DNA from: an uncultured Alphaproteobacteria bacterium
Lineage (GTDB): Bacteria > Pseudomonadota > Alphaproteobacteria > Rs-D84
Assembly (NCBI GenBank): GCA_905233975.1
Contig: CAJOGD010000004.1
Location: 124,001-188,000, forward strand
Reading direction: 5' to 3'
DNA length: 64,000 bases
Shown: one piece after another, positions 24,561 through 32,719 of the stretch
How positions within the stretch are numbered: position 1 is the first letter of the stretch
How the letters are laid out: every line of letters begins with the position of its first letter
Program-made: the position numbers and the translations under genes
The notes under the pieces: generated by a model
What the model was told of the DNA's origin: nothing
The model's database searches: none
Seen by the model: only the letters and a program-made list of their open reading frames with translations

Positions 24561-25260
24561 ATTTGAGTTTATAACTTCAACCGGGGAAAAGATACCGGTC
24601 ATCATAACTGTGCGTGCGGGTGCGCGGAATATAACGTTGCGGCCACGTGCGGGTGATGCGCGGCGGATTGATGCAACGCGGCCATTTCTTTCGGCGAATT
24701 CGACGGTGATGAAATTTATAGAGCAAAAGCGACGCTGGCTGGAGCGGTTCTTTGCAAATGCCCCGCGCAAGGAACATTTAAAGTCCGGCGATATGTTTGA
24801 CTTTTTGGATATGCGGGTGCGTGTTATTTATGATGCGGCGATGCGCGGAAATAAATTTGTTTTAAATGATGACGGAACGCGAACACTGTTTGTTGGGGGC
24901 GATGAGGGGTTGATAGAAAATCGGGTGCGCATGTTTATTAAATCGGAACTTTTGAAACAAATTAAAGAATTGATTCACCAAACGCCGCGTGAATTTTGGC
25001 CACGTAAAATTTGCCTGCGCGATACTTCGTCGCGGTGGGGGTCGCGGTCAACAACGGGAACAATTTCTTTTTCTTGGCGGTTGGCGTTCGCGCCGTTTGA
25101 TGTTATGCGCTATGTTGTGATGCATGAATTGGCGCACACAAAACATATGGATCATTCGGCGGCTTTCTGGGCAGAGGTTCGCGGTCTTTACGGTTTTGGC
25201 GTTGAACGTGCGCGGCGGTGGCTGAATGTGCATGGTGCCGATTTGCATAAATTCCTTTGA
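24553..25260 (+). CDS. YgjP/SprT-type zinc metallopeptidase
   Basis: 235 residues. The zinc site HELAHTKHMDHSAAFW near residue 190 is the HExxH...H signature of the YgjP (DUF45/WLM) family. The segment RDTSSRWGSRSTTGTISFSWRL is equally typical of that family. The N-terminal half is a small domain of unknown role (ITVRAGARNITLRPR). No signal peptide; cytoplasmic. Its substrate is not known. The ATG overlaps the end of transketolase, suggesting coupling. Confidence 0.9.
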   Translation: MSEFEFITSTGEKIPVIITVRAGARNITLRPRAGDARRIDATRPFLSANSTVMKFIEQKRRWLERFFANAPRKEHLKSGDMFDFLDMRVRVIYDAAMRGNKFVLNDDGTRTLFVGGDEGLIENRVRMFIKSELLKQIKELIHQTPREFWPRKICLRDTSSRWGSRSTTGTISFSWRLAFAPFDVMRYVVMHELAHTKHMDHSAAFWAEVRGLYGFGVERARRWLNVHGADLHKFL

Positions 25261-25349
25261 AACCATTCCTGAATATTTTTCGTTTCTTTTGCGGTATAAT
25301 TCCGATGTGTCAAAAGCACATAACAACAACTAAATAAAGGAAAGAAAAA

Positions 25350-25715
25350 ATGAAGAAAATATCAATTATGGCGGTGGTGGGTGTTGTCGCATCCACGTCC
25401 GCGTTCGCAGGTTCGGGGAATATGGCAAACAATAATACGAATAACGGGACGATGACCGAAGTTATGACAGTTGAACAGGTTCGCGGGCTTTCGGATAATT
25501 CGCCGGTTATTGTTCGCGGATATTTGCTGCGTCAAAATGGCGAAAATTCGTACGTGTTCCAAGATAACACCGGGTCAATCAATGTCGAAATAGATGCGGA
25601 AGATTGGGGCGGATTAAATGTTGCGCCGTCTGATTATGTCGAAATCTGGGGCGAAGTTGATAAAAACGGTGTGTCTATGATTGAAATCGATGTTTCAGCA
25701 ATGAAAAAGTTGTAA
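25350..25715 (+). CDS. Periplasmic OB-fold protein, YgiW/YdeI family
   Basis: 121 residues. The signal peptide MKKISIMAVVGVVASTSAFA is followed by an Asn-rich linker and a BOF-type OB fold (TVEQVRGLSDNSPVIVRGYLL, YVFQDNTGSINVEID, DYVEIWGEVDKNG). Members are small periplasmic proteins linked to stress tolerance in enterobacteria; the ligand is unclear. AAAGGAAAG precedes the ATG. It is monocistronic, followed by a terminator hairpin. Confidence 0.9.
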   Translation: MKKISIMAVVGVVASTSAFAGSGNMANNNTNNGTMTEVMTVEQVRGLSDNSPVIVRGYLLRQNGENSYVFQDNTGSINVEIDAEDWGGLNVAPSDYVEIWGEVDKNGVSMIEIDVSAMKKL

Positions 25716-25745
25716 GTTAGTGATGAGTATTAGTGGTTAGTGTAA
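25716..25745. repeat. TTAGTG-type repeat between stop codon and terminator
   Basis: GTTAGTGATGAGTATTAGTGGTTAGTGTAAGTG. Related blocks lie at 6030, 6345 (inverted), 16390, 25919 (inverted) and 48788. Confidence 0.7.
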
Positions 25746-25748
25746 GTG

Positions 25749-25782
25749 AAACCGGTTGCGTTCGCAACCGGTTTGAATTTTT
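25749..25782 (+). terminator. Terminator of the YgiW-like gene
   Basis: AAACCGGTTGCG-TT-CGCAACCGGTTT followed by GAATTTTT. The 12-bp stem is perfect; the T tract is interrupted. Confidence 0.75.
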
Positions 25783-25858
25783 GGCGTGCCCAGCAGGACT
25801 CGAACCTGCAACCTATTGCTTAGAAGGCAATTGCTCTATCCAATTGAGCCATGGGCAC
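25782..25858 (-). tRNA. tRNA-Arg (anticodon TCT)
   Basis: Read on the minus strand, the acceptor GTGCCCA pairs with TGGGCAC, and the discriminator G is followed by an encoded CCA. The D arm has GCTCAATTGGATAGAGC, the anticodon stem TTGCC...GGCAA is as seen around loop CTTCTAA (anticodon TCT, AGA/AGG codons), and the T arm has GCAGGTTCGAGTCCTGC. All four stems fold. Confidence 0.96.
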
Positions 25859-25870
25859 ATAACGTTGCCT

Positions 25871-25898
25871 ATTATAACGTATTTTTTTCAAAAAACAA
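25871..25898 (-). promoter_or_regulatory. Promoter of tRNA-Arg
   Basis: Minus-strand TTGTTT, 16-bp spacer and perfect TATAAT, about 12 bp before the tRNA. Confidence 0.75.
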
Positions 25899-25903
25899 GG
25901 GCG

Positions 25904-25998
25904 CAGTGAACTTGCGCCCTACTAACCACTTACACCAAGCCAGGGCAAAGCCCTGGCGCAGTCTCGCCGTAGCCTCGGCGAAGGCGGATAGCACTTCC
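25904..25998. repeat. Intergenic repeats (hairpin, inverted TTAGTG motif, CCAGGGC palindrome)
   Basis: GGGCGCAGTGAACTTGCGCCC; CTACTAACCACTTACACCAAG, the inverted TTAGTG motif; and CCAGGGCAAAGCCCTGG plus CGCCGTAGCCTCGGCGAAGGCGG. The second palindrome equals the one at 6220 (CCGGGGCAAAGCCCCGG) with a paired base change on both sides. Confidence 0.7.
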
Positions 25999-26001
25999 CA
26001 A

Positions 26002-26901
26002 CTACTTCTTCACATGTACGTCCATTTGTGGGAACGGGAAGTGGATTTTCTTTTTCGGTAATTTGTTATAGATTGCTTCCAACATGTCGCCGCGACTTGG
26101 AATCATATCTGCGGCGGGTGTCCAATAGCGAACGGTTAATATTACCGCGCTATCGCCCAAATCCGATACAAATACATTTGGTTCCGGATCCATCAGGACG
26201 CGTTTGTCCGCCCTAATTATCGCCAAAATTTCTTTGCGAGCCACGTCAACACTGTCGCCATATGAAATTGCAACATTCAATTCCGCGCGGCGTGTTTCGT
26301 TGCCGGAAAGGTTTGTAATCTGGCTGTTAGACAATGCGCCGTTCGGCAGTAATACAACCTGGTTATCAAAAGTATGGATTTCGGTTGTGAAAATCATAAT
26401 TTTTTTGACCGTTCCGGTTTTACCGTCGGACGTTGAAATAATATCGCCAACCTTGAACGGTTTAAGAAACATGATGATAATTCCGCCGGCAAAATTTTGC
26501 ATTGTTCCCGACAGCGCCATACCTATCGCCAACGATGCGGCACCAATAACCGCCACAATAGATGTCATTTGAACGCCGACCGTTGCAAGTGATATTATGA
26601 TTACGAATATCCGCAACAGAATATTCATAAAGGAACCCAAAAACGTGACAAGTGATGCGTCCGAACCGCGACGTTCTAACATCCGTTTGAACGACCGCGC
26701 AAGCCGCTTTGCAACCCACATGCCGCCCATCAAGACAACAAGTGCCGCAATAAATTTTAACCCGAAATCCACCGCCATACCGGTTAGCGAAGATACAAGT
26801 GTTTTTAATTCTGTGGCACTGGCCTGAATCTTTTCCGGAACGGCCTGTATTACATCAACTGCGTTTCCAACAACGCCATCTATGACTTCGACTTTTTCCA
26901 T
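26002..26901 (-). CDS. Small-conductance mechanosensitive channel, MscS family
   Basis: 299 residues, the size of E. coli MscS. Three membrane helices: about 50-70 (FGLKFIAALVVLMGGMWVAKRL), 90-110 and 120-145. The pore helix region is GAASLAIGMALSGTMQNFAGGIIIMFLKPF, with the Gly/Ala packing typical of TM3, followed by the beta domain (VGDIISTSDGKTGTVKKIMIFTTEIHTFDNQVVLLPNG). It opens under membrane tension to release solutes in osmotic downshock. It is the last gene of the operon with the two giant Cys proteins, 13 bp after 26915..29491. That link may be functional (envelope) or accidental. Confidence 0.94.
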   Translation of the reverse strand: MEKVEVIDGVVGNAVDVIQAVPEKIQASATELKTLVSSLTGMAVDFGLKFIAALVVLMGGMWVAKRLARSFKRMLERRGSDASLVTFLGSFMNILLRIFVIIISLATVGVQMTSIVAVIGAASLAIGMALSGTMQNFAGGIIIMFLKPFKVGDIISTSDGKTGTVKKIMIFTTEIHTFDNQVVLLPNGALSNSQITNLSGNETRRAELNVAISYGDSVDVARKEILAIIRADKRVLMDPEPNVFVSDLGDSAVILTVRYWTPAADMIPSRGDMLEAIYNKLPKKKIHFPFPQMDVHVKK

Positions 26902-26914
26902 GATTTTTCCTTTT

Positions 26915-29491
26915 TTACATTTCTATATCGTCGCACTTTTCAACCGGTTCGGATTCGGTGCAATTAAATTCTGTGCTGCGCCCAATGCCAAGAAATCCGT
27001 TCTTGTATTTTGACGTGCAATCTTTTGTAACGGTTGATGTGCAAAGTCTGCAGATGCGCGTTTCGCGATTAAACGTTGACCACATATCACGTTTCCCGCC
27101 CGGAATATCATACGAAGGAATTCCGGTTTCGTTACCCGAACGGATACCTTCGGTTATGCCAAGTGATGCGACCGCGCCGATTGCACGACCAACCTTGCTA
27201 ATACCGTCTTCGGCCTTGGTTCCAGAACTAAGGTCAACATGTGCATTACCGGTCAATGTGTCGGTGCCACGACCGCCCTGGGCAAGTAATTTGTTGTCCA
27301 ATCCGGCGGCGACTTCATAACTTATGGCATATGGCGCGGCAAGGCCAACCTCTTGGTCTTTGATGGCGTCGCTGCCGACAGGGGCGCCACCCGTCACCGG
27401 CAACATTTGACACATATATTGCGCGTCATCTGTCGATGCATCTTTGGTTGCCTTGGTCAGGTATTCATTGTATTTCGTTTGGTAATTCGTTTGGGCTTGG
27501 CGCAACGCGGAAAGTGCAATCTGCATTTTTATTTGGTTTAGTAAATTTGGAAAACGTGGAGCGGTATTGCGTGCACTGTTCGGTCCCGTAATTTGGGTCA
27601 TGTCGCGTCCCGTTACACAATATTGAATTTTTGGATCAGACGCAATCATATCAATCACACGATTCACATTTTCAGAAATATCGGTCAATTCCATTTCTAT
27701 CGTTGTCAAAATTGCATCTCTATCTCTAATTTTTGCTGGGTTATTTTTTTCGCTTCTGGCATTTTTCATATAGTCAGTAACACCGATTTTCCCCCAATCA
27801 AGTTGTTTGCCACCGTCGGTTGTCGAACCGTTCCCGACCTTTATTGCGCCAAATGAAATCATACCCGTAATGCGATAAATATTTTTATCTTTTACACTGC
27901 GCAAAGATCCGGTGCCAATTGTTTCATCGGACGCGAAACGGTTGCAATCGGTTGTTGAACCGCAAACCTCCATCATTTTATCTTCGACCAGTTTCTGGCA
28001 GTTATCGAGTGCCTTGTTATCCATATTCAGGTAAAGTCCCATTATCATGGAATCGATATCTTCCATTTTAAAATCTTTGTTGTTCTTTTTGCATACAACA
28101 AGTTTATCCAGTGGACATAGACCATGAATAAATTCCCAATCCATACCGACACAATTCATAAAGTCCGGACCACATCTATCTTCGGCATAAATGCAATCTT
28201 TAACTTCCTGGGTGCATGCGTCAACGCGCATGGCCGCAAGTTTATCCACAACGTATCCCCAAATCAACGGTTCCATTCTTTCGCAAGGGTCAATTTGAAC
28301 CTTGCAGAATGATCGCGCCATATCCGGGCGTGACAAACAAGAATCCATTGTTGCGGTGCCTTTGCCGGCGATGTCATCACGACATGCGGTGTGAATACAG
28401 TTCGCGATATCCGTTAAACAAGATTGACGAACATTAGATTCCGCGCGCAATTCGGCCACTTTAAGGTTGGGGGCAACTTCGCGCAAAAACGCCGTCCAAA
28501 CATTGTCGCGCACCGCCATACATTGATCCAATACGCGTTCACAAATAGATCTTTTTGATTCAAGGCGTTCCAACACCGATGGCGTTATGTTGTATTTAAC
28601 CGTTGTCTTTACCTTGGTTCCGGCGGTGGTGGTTGCAGATTGGTTTTGCATGTTTTCGTTTGCAATAATCGATACGCAATTTACCCAATCATTACCGCAT
28701 GCGTCGGCACCCAACATGCAATTTTTAAGTTCGACCATGCATTCGCCCTGGTTAAATTTGTTGGCGGAATCGAAACTTTCTTTTAATGCGGTTCTGACAT
28801 CAGATTCGGCTGCGTTCATTGCCGTTTGTGCGGCCGCCCGTTGTGCGGCGATGCTGTTTGCAAAACCGCGACAATCTGATTCAATTTGCCGTTGATAAAT
28901 TTGTTTTAATAATTTTATGTCTTTATTGCATGACGAATTCAATTGCCCGCGACACGTTTCATCTGCGACATTAAATAACGCCGCGCCGGTTTTATGCATC
29001 ACATCGTCATCGTCCGTATCATCGTCTTCAACAAAATTCGTTTCAAAAAGTTTTAATAAATCTTCGCGGTTATTTTTTGCGCCTTTGGGTTTATTATTAT
29101 CAAGATTATATACAACATTACCTTTTTCATCATATGTCCGTTTGCCGGTAAAGGCAATATCGGCATTTGAACCAAGTTTTATTTTTTCAACTTCGACGGT
29201 TTTTATCCGATCGGCTTCGGCCAGCATTTCATTTATTTCTTCTAATTCGGCTTCGTATTTTTTGTTGTTATTACTGCAAAGGCAACTGCCGCCGTTTATG
29301 TTTTCGGACATACAGAATTGATCCATGCACCCGTAATATTCGTCATAGCATTTTTGTGAATACACACCCGTCGCCGAAACGCGTGCGCGTACATTTGTTC
29401 CATTTTGAATCGCCGATTGTTTTTTTGTTGCGGCAATTCCCCCAGCAATAGGAACAATCAGCAGCAATGATAAAATACCAAGTTTTTTCAT
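26915..29491 (-). CDS. Giant secreted Cys-heptad protein, CMDxFC family (858 aa)
   Basis: Signal peptide MKKLGILSLLLIVPIAGGIAA. Near residue 40 is the motif C-x3-Y-x2-CMDQFC-x9-C-x-CS, followed by a charged coiled coil (KKYEAELEEINEMLAEADRI). Two modules spaced by heptads, C-x6-C-x6-C-x6-C, are clear: CMVELKNC/CMLGADAC/CGNDWVNC and CTQEVKDC/CIYAEDRC/CGPDFMNC. Between them are LDQCMAVRDNVW and CLTDIANC. Near the end is CRLC and the terminus EKCDDIEM. The gene at 29500 has the same order and ends SCEDINM, so the two are tandem paralogs. Location: exported, probably disulfide-stabilised in periplasm or envelope. No known family is recognised. Only 8 bp separate it from the upstream paralog. Confidence 0.85.
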   Translation of the reverse strand: MKKLGILSLLLIVPIAGGIAATKKQSAIQNGTNVRARVSATGVYSQKCYDEYYGCMDQFCMSENINGGSCLCSNNNKKYEAELEEINEMLAEADRIKTVEVEKIKLGSNADIAFTGKRTYDEKGNVVYNLDNNKPKGAKNNREDLLKLFETNFVEDDDTDDDDVMHKTGAALFNVADETCRGQLNSSCNKDIKLLKQIYQRQIESDCRGFANSIAAQRAAAQTAMNAAESDVRTALKESFDSANKFNQGECMVELKNCMLGADACGNDWVNCVSIIANENMQNQSATTTAGTKVKTTVKYNITPSVLERLESKRSICERVLDQCMAVRDNVWTAFLREVAPNLKVAELRAESNVRQSCLTDIANCIHTACRDDIAGKGTATMDSCLSRPDMARSFCKVQIDPCERMEPLIWGYVVDKLAAMRVDACTQEVKDCIYAEDRCGPDFMNCVGMDWEFIHGLCPLDKLVVCKKNNKDFKMEDIDSMIMGLYLNMDNKALDNCQKLVEDKMMEVCGSTTDCNRFASDETIGTGSLRSVKDKNIYRITGMISFGAIKVGNGSTTDGGKQLDWGKIGVTDYMKNARSEKNNPAKIRDRDAILTTIEMELTDISENVNRVIDMIASDPKIQYCVTGRDMTQITGPNSARNTAPRFPNLLNQIKMQIALSALRQAQTNYQTKYNEYLTKATKDASTDDAQYMCQMLPVTGGAPVGSDAIKDQEVGLAAPYAISYEVAAGLDNKLLAQGGRGTDTLTGNAHVDLSSGTKAEDGISKVGRAIGAVASLGITEGIRSGNETGIPSYDIPGGKRDMWSTFNRETRICRLCTSTVTKDCTSKYKNGFLGIGRSTEFNCTESEPVEKCDDIEM

Positions 29492-29499
29492 GTTTATTC

Positions 29500-31656
29500 C
29501 TACATATTAATATCTTCACAAGATTCGATTTCTTGACAGAATGTTTCTTGGCCGCCGGATGCATAGCCCACTGCGCCCATACCAACCGCGCCAACCACCG
29601 CACCAATGGCGGTTCCCCAACCGGCATTAACCATGGTTCCCATAGATGCCCCCGAAGTTAATCCACCGGCGGCAGATTTTAAAGCGGATGTCCACTGCTT
29701 TTCGCCGCCAACTTCGCACACACGTTGCATGCGACACACATGACAATTACGCAGGGATGGTTCAAATGATACACTCTTGATGTATGAATAGGTCGAATTT
29801 TCATCTGTCGATTTTTTCTTTTCTACCTTGTATCGTGCATAACAATTTTCTTCTGCCTTGGTCACGTCTTCGGCGCGCGACAATTCATTAAGTTTTGAAT
29901 CCAAATCCGTCAAGTACCGGTTTTCTGCAGCAATTTCTGCCGCCTGTCTGGTAAATGTAAAGATAGAATCTTTCAAACTTTTTCGCCCGGCTGGCTGTTG
30001 TGCACTTTTACACGCACTAACTGTGGCCTCGGTTTCAAAGCGTTTAAAGAATTCGGCTACCGCGGTTTTGCTTTCGGCGATGACTTCGGATTGTTTTTCC
30101 GTTAAATCTTCAGGGGTTTTTGTAAGGGATGCAACCACCATACTATTTGGCAAACAATTCATATCTGTGCCACAAACTTTTCCAAGTGCATCTGCGTAAT
30201 AATTAATACAACCTTGAACCATTTGATAATTCATCTGCAATAATACAGAACTTACGATAATGTTGTACACATCGGATTTTTCGCCTTTGCACGATGTAAT
30301 CATTTTTTGGGGGCACAGGTTGGTAATTTCTGTTGAACTTTTTCCCACGCATTGTGGCCCTGTGAAATTTTCACCACATTTATTGCGCAGACATTTGTCA
30401 ACATCATTTTGACAGAAATCTGTGCGCAGTGACGCCAAAAGTTCGTTCACACTTGCCTTTATTCCCGGAATTTTTTGATTGCATTCGTCAATAATCGGAC
30501 ATACACCCGCCGCAATATTCACATTGTTCAAACAGCCCGAATTCGTTGCAAGTCCATCACTTTTGCCAAAGTCTATGGACACAGAACAGCCTTCTTCCAA
30601 ACATGCGCGAATTTTTGTGAAACAAGTTTGGCGCATGTTTTTATCCGCATCAATTGTTGCTTGCTTAAGAATTTCTTTTGATTCTTCGGCCCAATCTTCC
30701 AAAACATAGTTTCTGACCGCCATGCATTGATCCAAAACATTTTCACATGCGTTCGCGCGACGTTCAAGCAGTTTCGCATCCAAACAGTTTTCAAAATTTA
30801 CACCGCACCCGCCCTTGTCGGCCACGCATGCGCGTAACGCTTGCTTGCATTCGTCGCGATTATACTTGTTGGTTATCGGAATCATTTCGACCTGGGCCGC
30901 GCGAACCGCCGCATCGGCCGTCCGTTTATTTGATTCTGCGGCGCGTTTTTGTTCCGCCAAATACGTGTTAAAGTTTTTGCAATCTTTGACAACTTCGCGT
31001 TGATACAGTTTTTCTTCCATTTCCGCGCGCGGTTTGTCGCACGTTTGCAAAATGAAACCGCATGAATCCGCCGCCATGTCATAAAGGTTGTCGCCAATGT
31101 CGTCGTCCGCGTCCAAACTTTCCGCCGAAGATCCGCCGTTTATCCACGCAACCAAATCAATGCCGGTGCGACGGGAAGATTTTTTTGCCTGTTCGCTTTC
31201 GCCAAATTTTACAAATTTTGCTTTGGCACCCAATTTTTCGCGTTCAACACCTTCGGTAAATTGTTTTTCCGCGGCTATTTCAATTTCTTGAATTTCTTGG
31301 ATTAAACTTTTTGATTTTTTTATATTATCGGAACATGAACAACGGCCACCTTCGGATTCATCTAGCAGGCAAAAATCGTCCATGCATTCACGATACGCCG
31401 CGCGACATTCTTCGGGGCCAACGTTTGCAGAAATTATTATTTCGGCGGATTCAGAAATATCCGGTTCTTCTTCGGTTGTATCCGTTGTGATTTCTTCGGT
31501 CGTGGCCGCCCGCACAGTGTTTTTCGCCTTTGGCGTTGCGGGGCCAATCGAAAGTGATGGCGCGCGAATCCCGGCGCGATTTCCGCCGTCGCGTGTTGCG
31601 CCAAAAACAGAGCAGGGCAAAAGTGCCAAAATAACGGGTAGTATTTTGATAATCAT
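29500..31656 (-). CDS. Giant secreted Cys-heptad protein, CMDxFC family (718 aa)
   Basis: Signal peptide MIIKILPVILALLPCSVFG, then an acidic Thr/Glu linker. The family motif C-x3-Y-x2-CMDDFC-x9-C-x-CS is near residue 85, followed by a coiled coil. The heptad Cys module CKQALRAC/CVADKGGC/CGVNFENC, then LDQCMAVRNYV and CFTKIRAC, match the 858-aa paralog position by position. A second module is partly changed (CQNDVDKCLRNKCGENF). Towards the end are CHVCRMQRVC and a glycine-zipper stretch (GTMVNAGWGTAIGAVVGAVGMGAVGYASGG) that could insert in a membrane, then the shared terminus SCEDINM. First gene of a three-gene operon. Function unknown. Confidence 0.85.
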   Translation of the reverse strand: MIIKILPVILALLPCSVFGATRDGGNRAGIRAPSLSIGPATPKAKNTVRAATTEEITTDTTEEEPDISESAEIIISANVGPEECRAAYRECMDDFCLLDESEGGRCSCSDNIKKSKSLIQEIQEIEIAAEKQFTEGVEREKLGAKAKFVKFGESEQAKKSSRRTGIDLVAWINGGSSAESLDADDDIGDNLYDMAADSCGFILQTCDKPRAEMEEKLYQREVVKDCKNFNTYLAEQKRAAESNKRTADAAVRAAQVEMIPITNKYNRDECKQALRACVADKGGCGVNFENCLDAKLLERRANACENVLDQCMAVRNYVLEDWAEESKEILKQATIDADKNMRQTCFTKIRACLEEGCSVSIDFGKSDGLATNSGCLNNVNIAAGVCPIIDECNQKIPGIKASVNELLASLRTDFCQNDVDKCLRNKCGENFTGPQCVGKSSTEITNLCPQKMITSCKGEKSDVYNIIVSSVLLQMNYQMVQGCINYYADALGKVCGTDMNCLPNSMVVASLTKTPEDLTEKQSEVIAESKTAVAEFFKRFETEATVSACKSAQQPAGRKSLKDSIFTFTRQAAEIAAENRYLTDLDSKLNELSRAEDVTKAEENCYARYKVEKKKSTDENSTYSYIKSVSFEPSLRNCHVCRMQRVCEVGGEKQWTSALKSAAGGLTSGASMGTMVNAGWGTAIGAVVGAVGMGAVGYASGGQETFCQEIESCEDINM

Positions 31657-31682
31657 AATTTTCCTTCCTACAACTTTCTGTA

Positions 31683-31711
31683 ATTTTATCAGAACATTGC
31701 CGGATTCGCAA
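31683..31711 (-). promoter_or_regulatory. Promoter of the Cys-heptad/mscS operon
   Basis: Minus-strand TTGCGA, 17-bp spacer, TAAAAT. GTAGGAAGGAAAATT gives the ribosome-binding site of the first gene. Confidence 0.6.
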
Positions 31712-31744
31712 ATAAAAAATTATGTGATGAGTGCAATATACAAA

Positions 31745-31769
31745 CAAAAAATCCCCCACGTGGGGGATT
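31745..31769 (-). terminator. Terminator after the 163-aa gene
   Basis: On the minus strand AATCCCCCACGTGGGGGATTTTTT, an almost loop-free palindrome with a T tract. Confidence 0.85.
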
Positions 31770-31776
31770 GTTATTT

Positions 31777-32268
31777 TTACATTCCATGCGTTAACAAAAA
31801 TTGTTCTAGCGGTGCAAGGAAAAGGTTGTTAAATTCGCCCTTCATCATGTTCGCTGTTTCCAGTATATTGTATTGGCCCAAAAGTTTTATAATTATCCTC
31901 TTATCAAAATTGGGATATGGATATGAAGCAGGGAAGTAGTTGTCGATGGGTAATGACAACTTTTTTTCCAGTGTGCCCGGCGTGGCCAAGTTATACTTAC
32001 ATCTAATAACTTTTGCGTTTGGATTGTTCGGGGTTAGAGAATAAATTGTCGTTTGTGGTGTCGAAAAATGTGCGGCAAAACCTTTGTTATTAGTGTTTTT
32101 TGCCCCCTGAATTTCGTTGATTTGATCGTCATAATTGCCAAGCAGCCATAAAAAATGTTGCACTTCGGCGTCGGTCCATTTGCCCACAGGTTTGATTGTG
32201 TCTGCTGCTGCTTTCTGACTATCCGGTTTCGTAGGCCATAGGAAAAAAACTATAGATGCGTCATTCAT
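31777..32268 (-). CDS. Hypothetical protein, 163 aa
   Basis: No family recognised. The protein (MNDASIVFFLWPTKPDSQKAA, EVQHFLWLLGNYDDQINEI, KVIRCKYNLATPG) has no signal peptide or membrane helix and only one Cys, so it should be cytoplasmic. It is monocistronic, with a strong promoter 45 bp upstream and a strong terminator directly after the stop, which supports a real expressed gene. The promoter has the same boxes and spacer as that of the frameshifted gene at 20608. Confidence 0.75.
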   Translation of the reverse strand: MNDASIVFFLWPTKPDSQKAAADTIKPVGKWTDAEVQHFLWLLGNYDDQINEIQGAKNTNNKGFAAHFSTPQTTIYSLTPNNPNAKVIRCKYNLATPGTLEKKLSLPIDNYFPASYPYPNFDKRIIIKLLGQYNILETANMMKGEFNNLFLAPLEQFLLTHGM

Positions 32269-32312
32269 TGATTGTCCTCTTTGCTTATTGTGTTCCTTTG
32301 GATTACGTATGC

Positions 32313-32340
32313 ACTATACGCCAAATGCGCACACTGTCAA
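32313..32340 (-). promoter_or_regulatory. Promoter of the 163-aa gene
   Basis: Minus-strand TTGACA, 16-bp spacer, TATAGT. Confidence 0.8.
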
Positions 32341-32360
32341 TGTTTTTCAAATAAAAATTC

Positions 32361-32389
32361 TTGATTTTTTCTAAATATCAGCATAAAAT
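32361..32389 (+). promoter_or_regulatory. Promoter of infA
   Basis: TTGATT, 17-bp spacer, TAAAAT, 28 bp before the infA ATG. Confidence 0.65.
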
Positions 32390-32416
32390 TGAAAGCGTTT
32401 TATCAAAGGGATAAGT

Positions 32417-32668
32417 ATGGCAAAAGATGATGTTGTCGTTTTTGAAGGCACAGTAATTGAAAAATTACCGAACACAATGTTTCGTGTGCGGCTTGAAAAC
32501 GATCATGAAATTTTGGCAACTGTATGCGGAAAAATGCGTAAGTTGCGCATTTGGGTCAATGTTGGCGAACGGGTTCGTGTTGAAATGACGCCGTATGATT
32601 TGGCCAAGGGGCGCATAACGTTCGTTGAACGCAAACGTGCCGGCGCGCCCGAACAACAAAATCAGTAA
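32417..32668 (+). CDS. infA: Translation initiation factor IF-1
   Basis: 83 residues. The S1-type OB fold is clear: [59 protein letters not shown]-1 binds the A site of the 30S subunit during initiation. The usual HISGKMRKxxIRI segment reads [13 protein letters not shown] here, an unusual but conservative variant. A short extra tail follows ([13 protein letters not shown]). AAAGGGAT precedes the ATG. Confidence 0.95.
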   Translation: MAKDDVVVFEGTVIEKLPNTMFRVRLENDHEILATVCGKMRKLRIWVNVGERVRVEMTPYDLAKGRITFVERKRAGAPEQQNQ

Positions 32669-32690
32669 TTGTCAATTTTTGATTTTTTCG

Positions 32691-32719
32691 AAAAGCCGCT
32701 GTTTTTATGCGGCTTTTTT
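32691..32719. terminator. Terminator shared by convergent infA and clpX
   Basis: AAAAGCCGC-TGTTTTTAT-GCGGCTTTTTT. The plus-strand T tract serves infA; the right arm is also the last codons of clpX (stop at 32705). The minus-strand T tract is weak. Confidence 0.8.
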
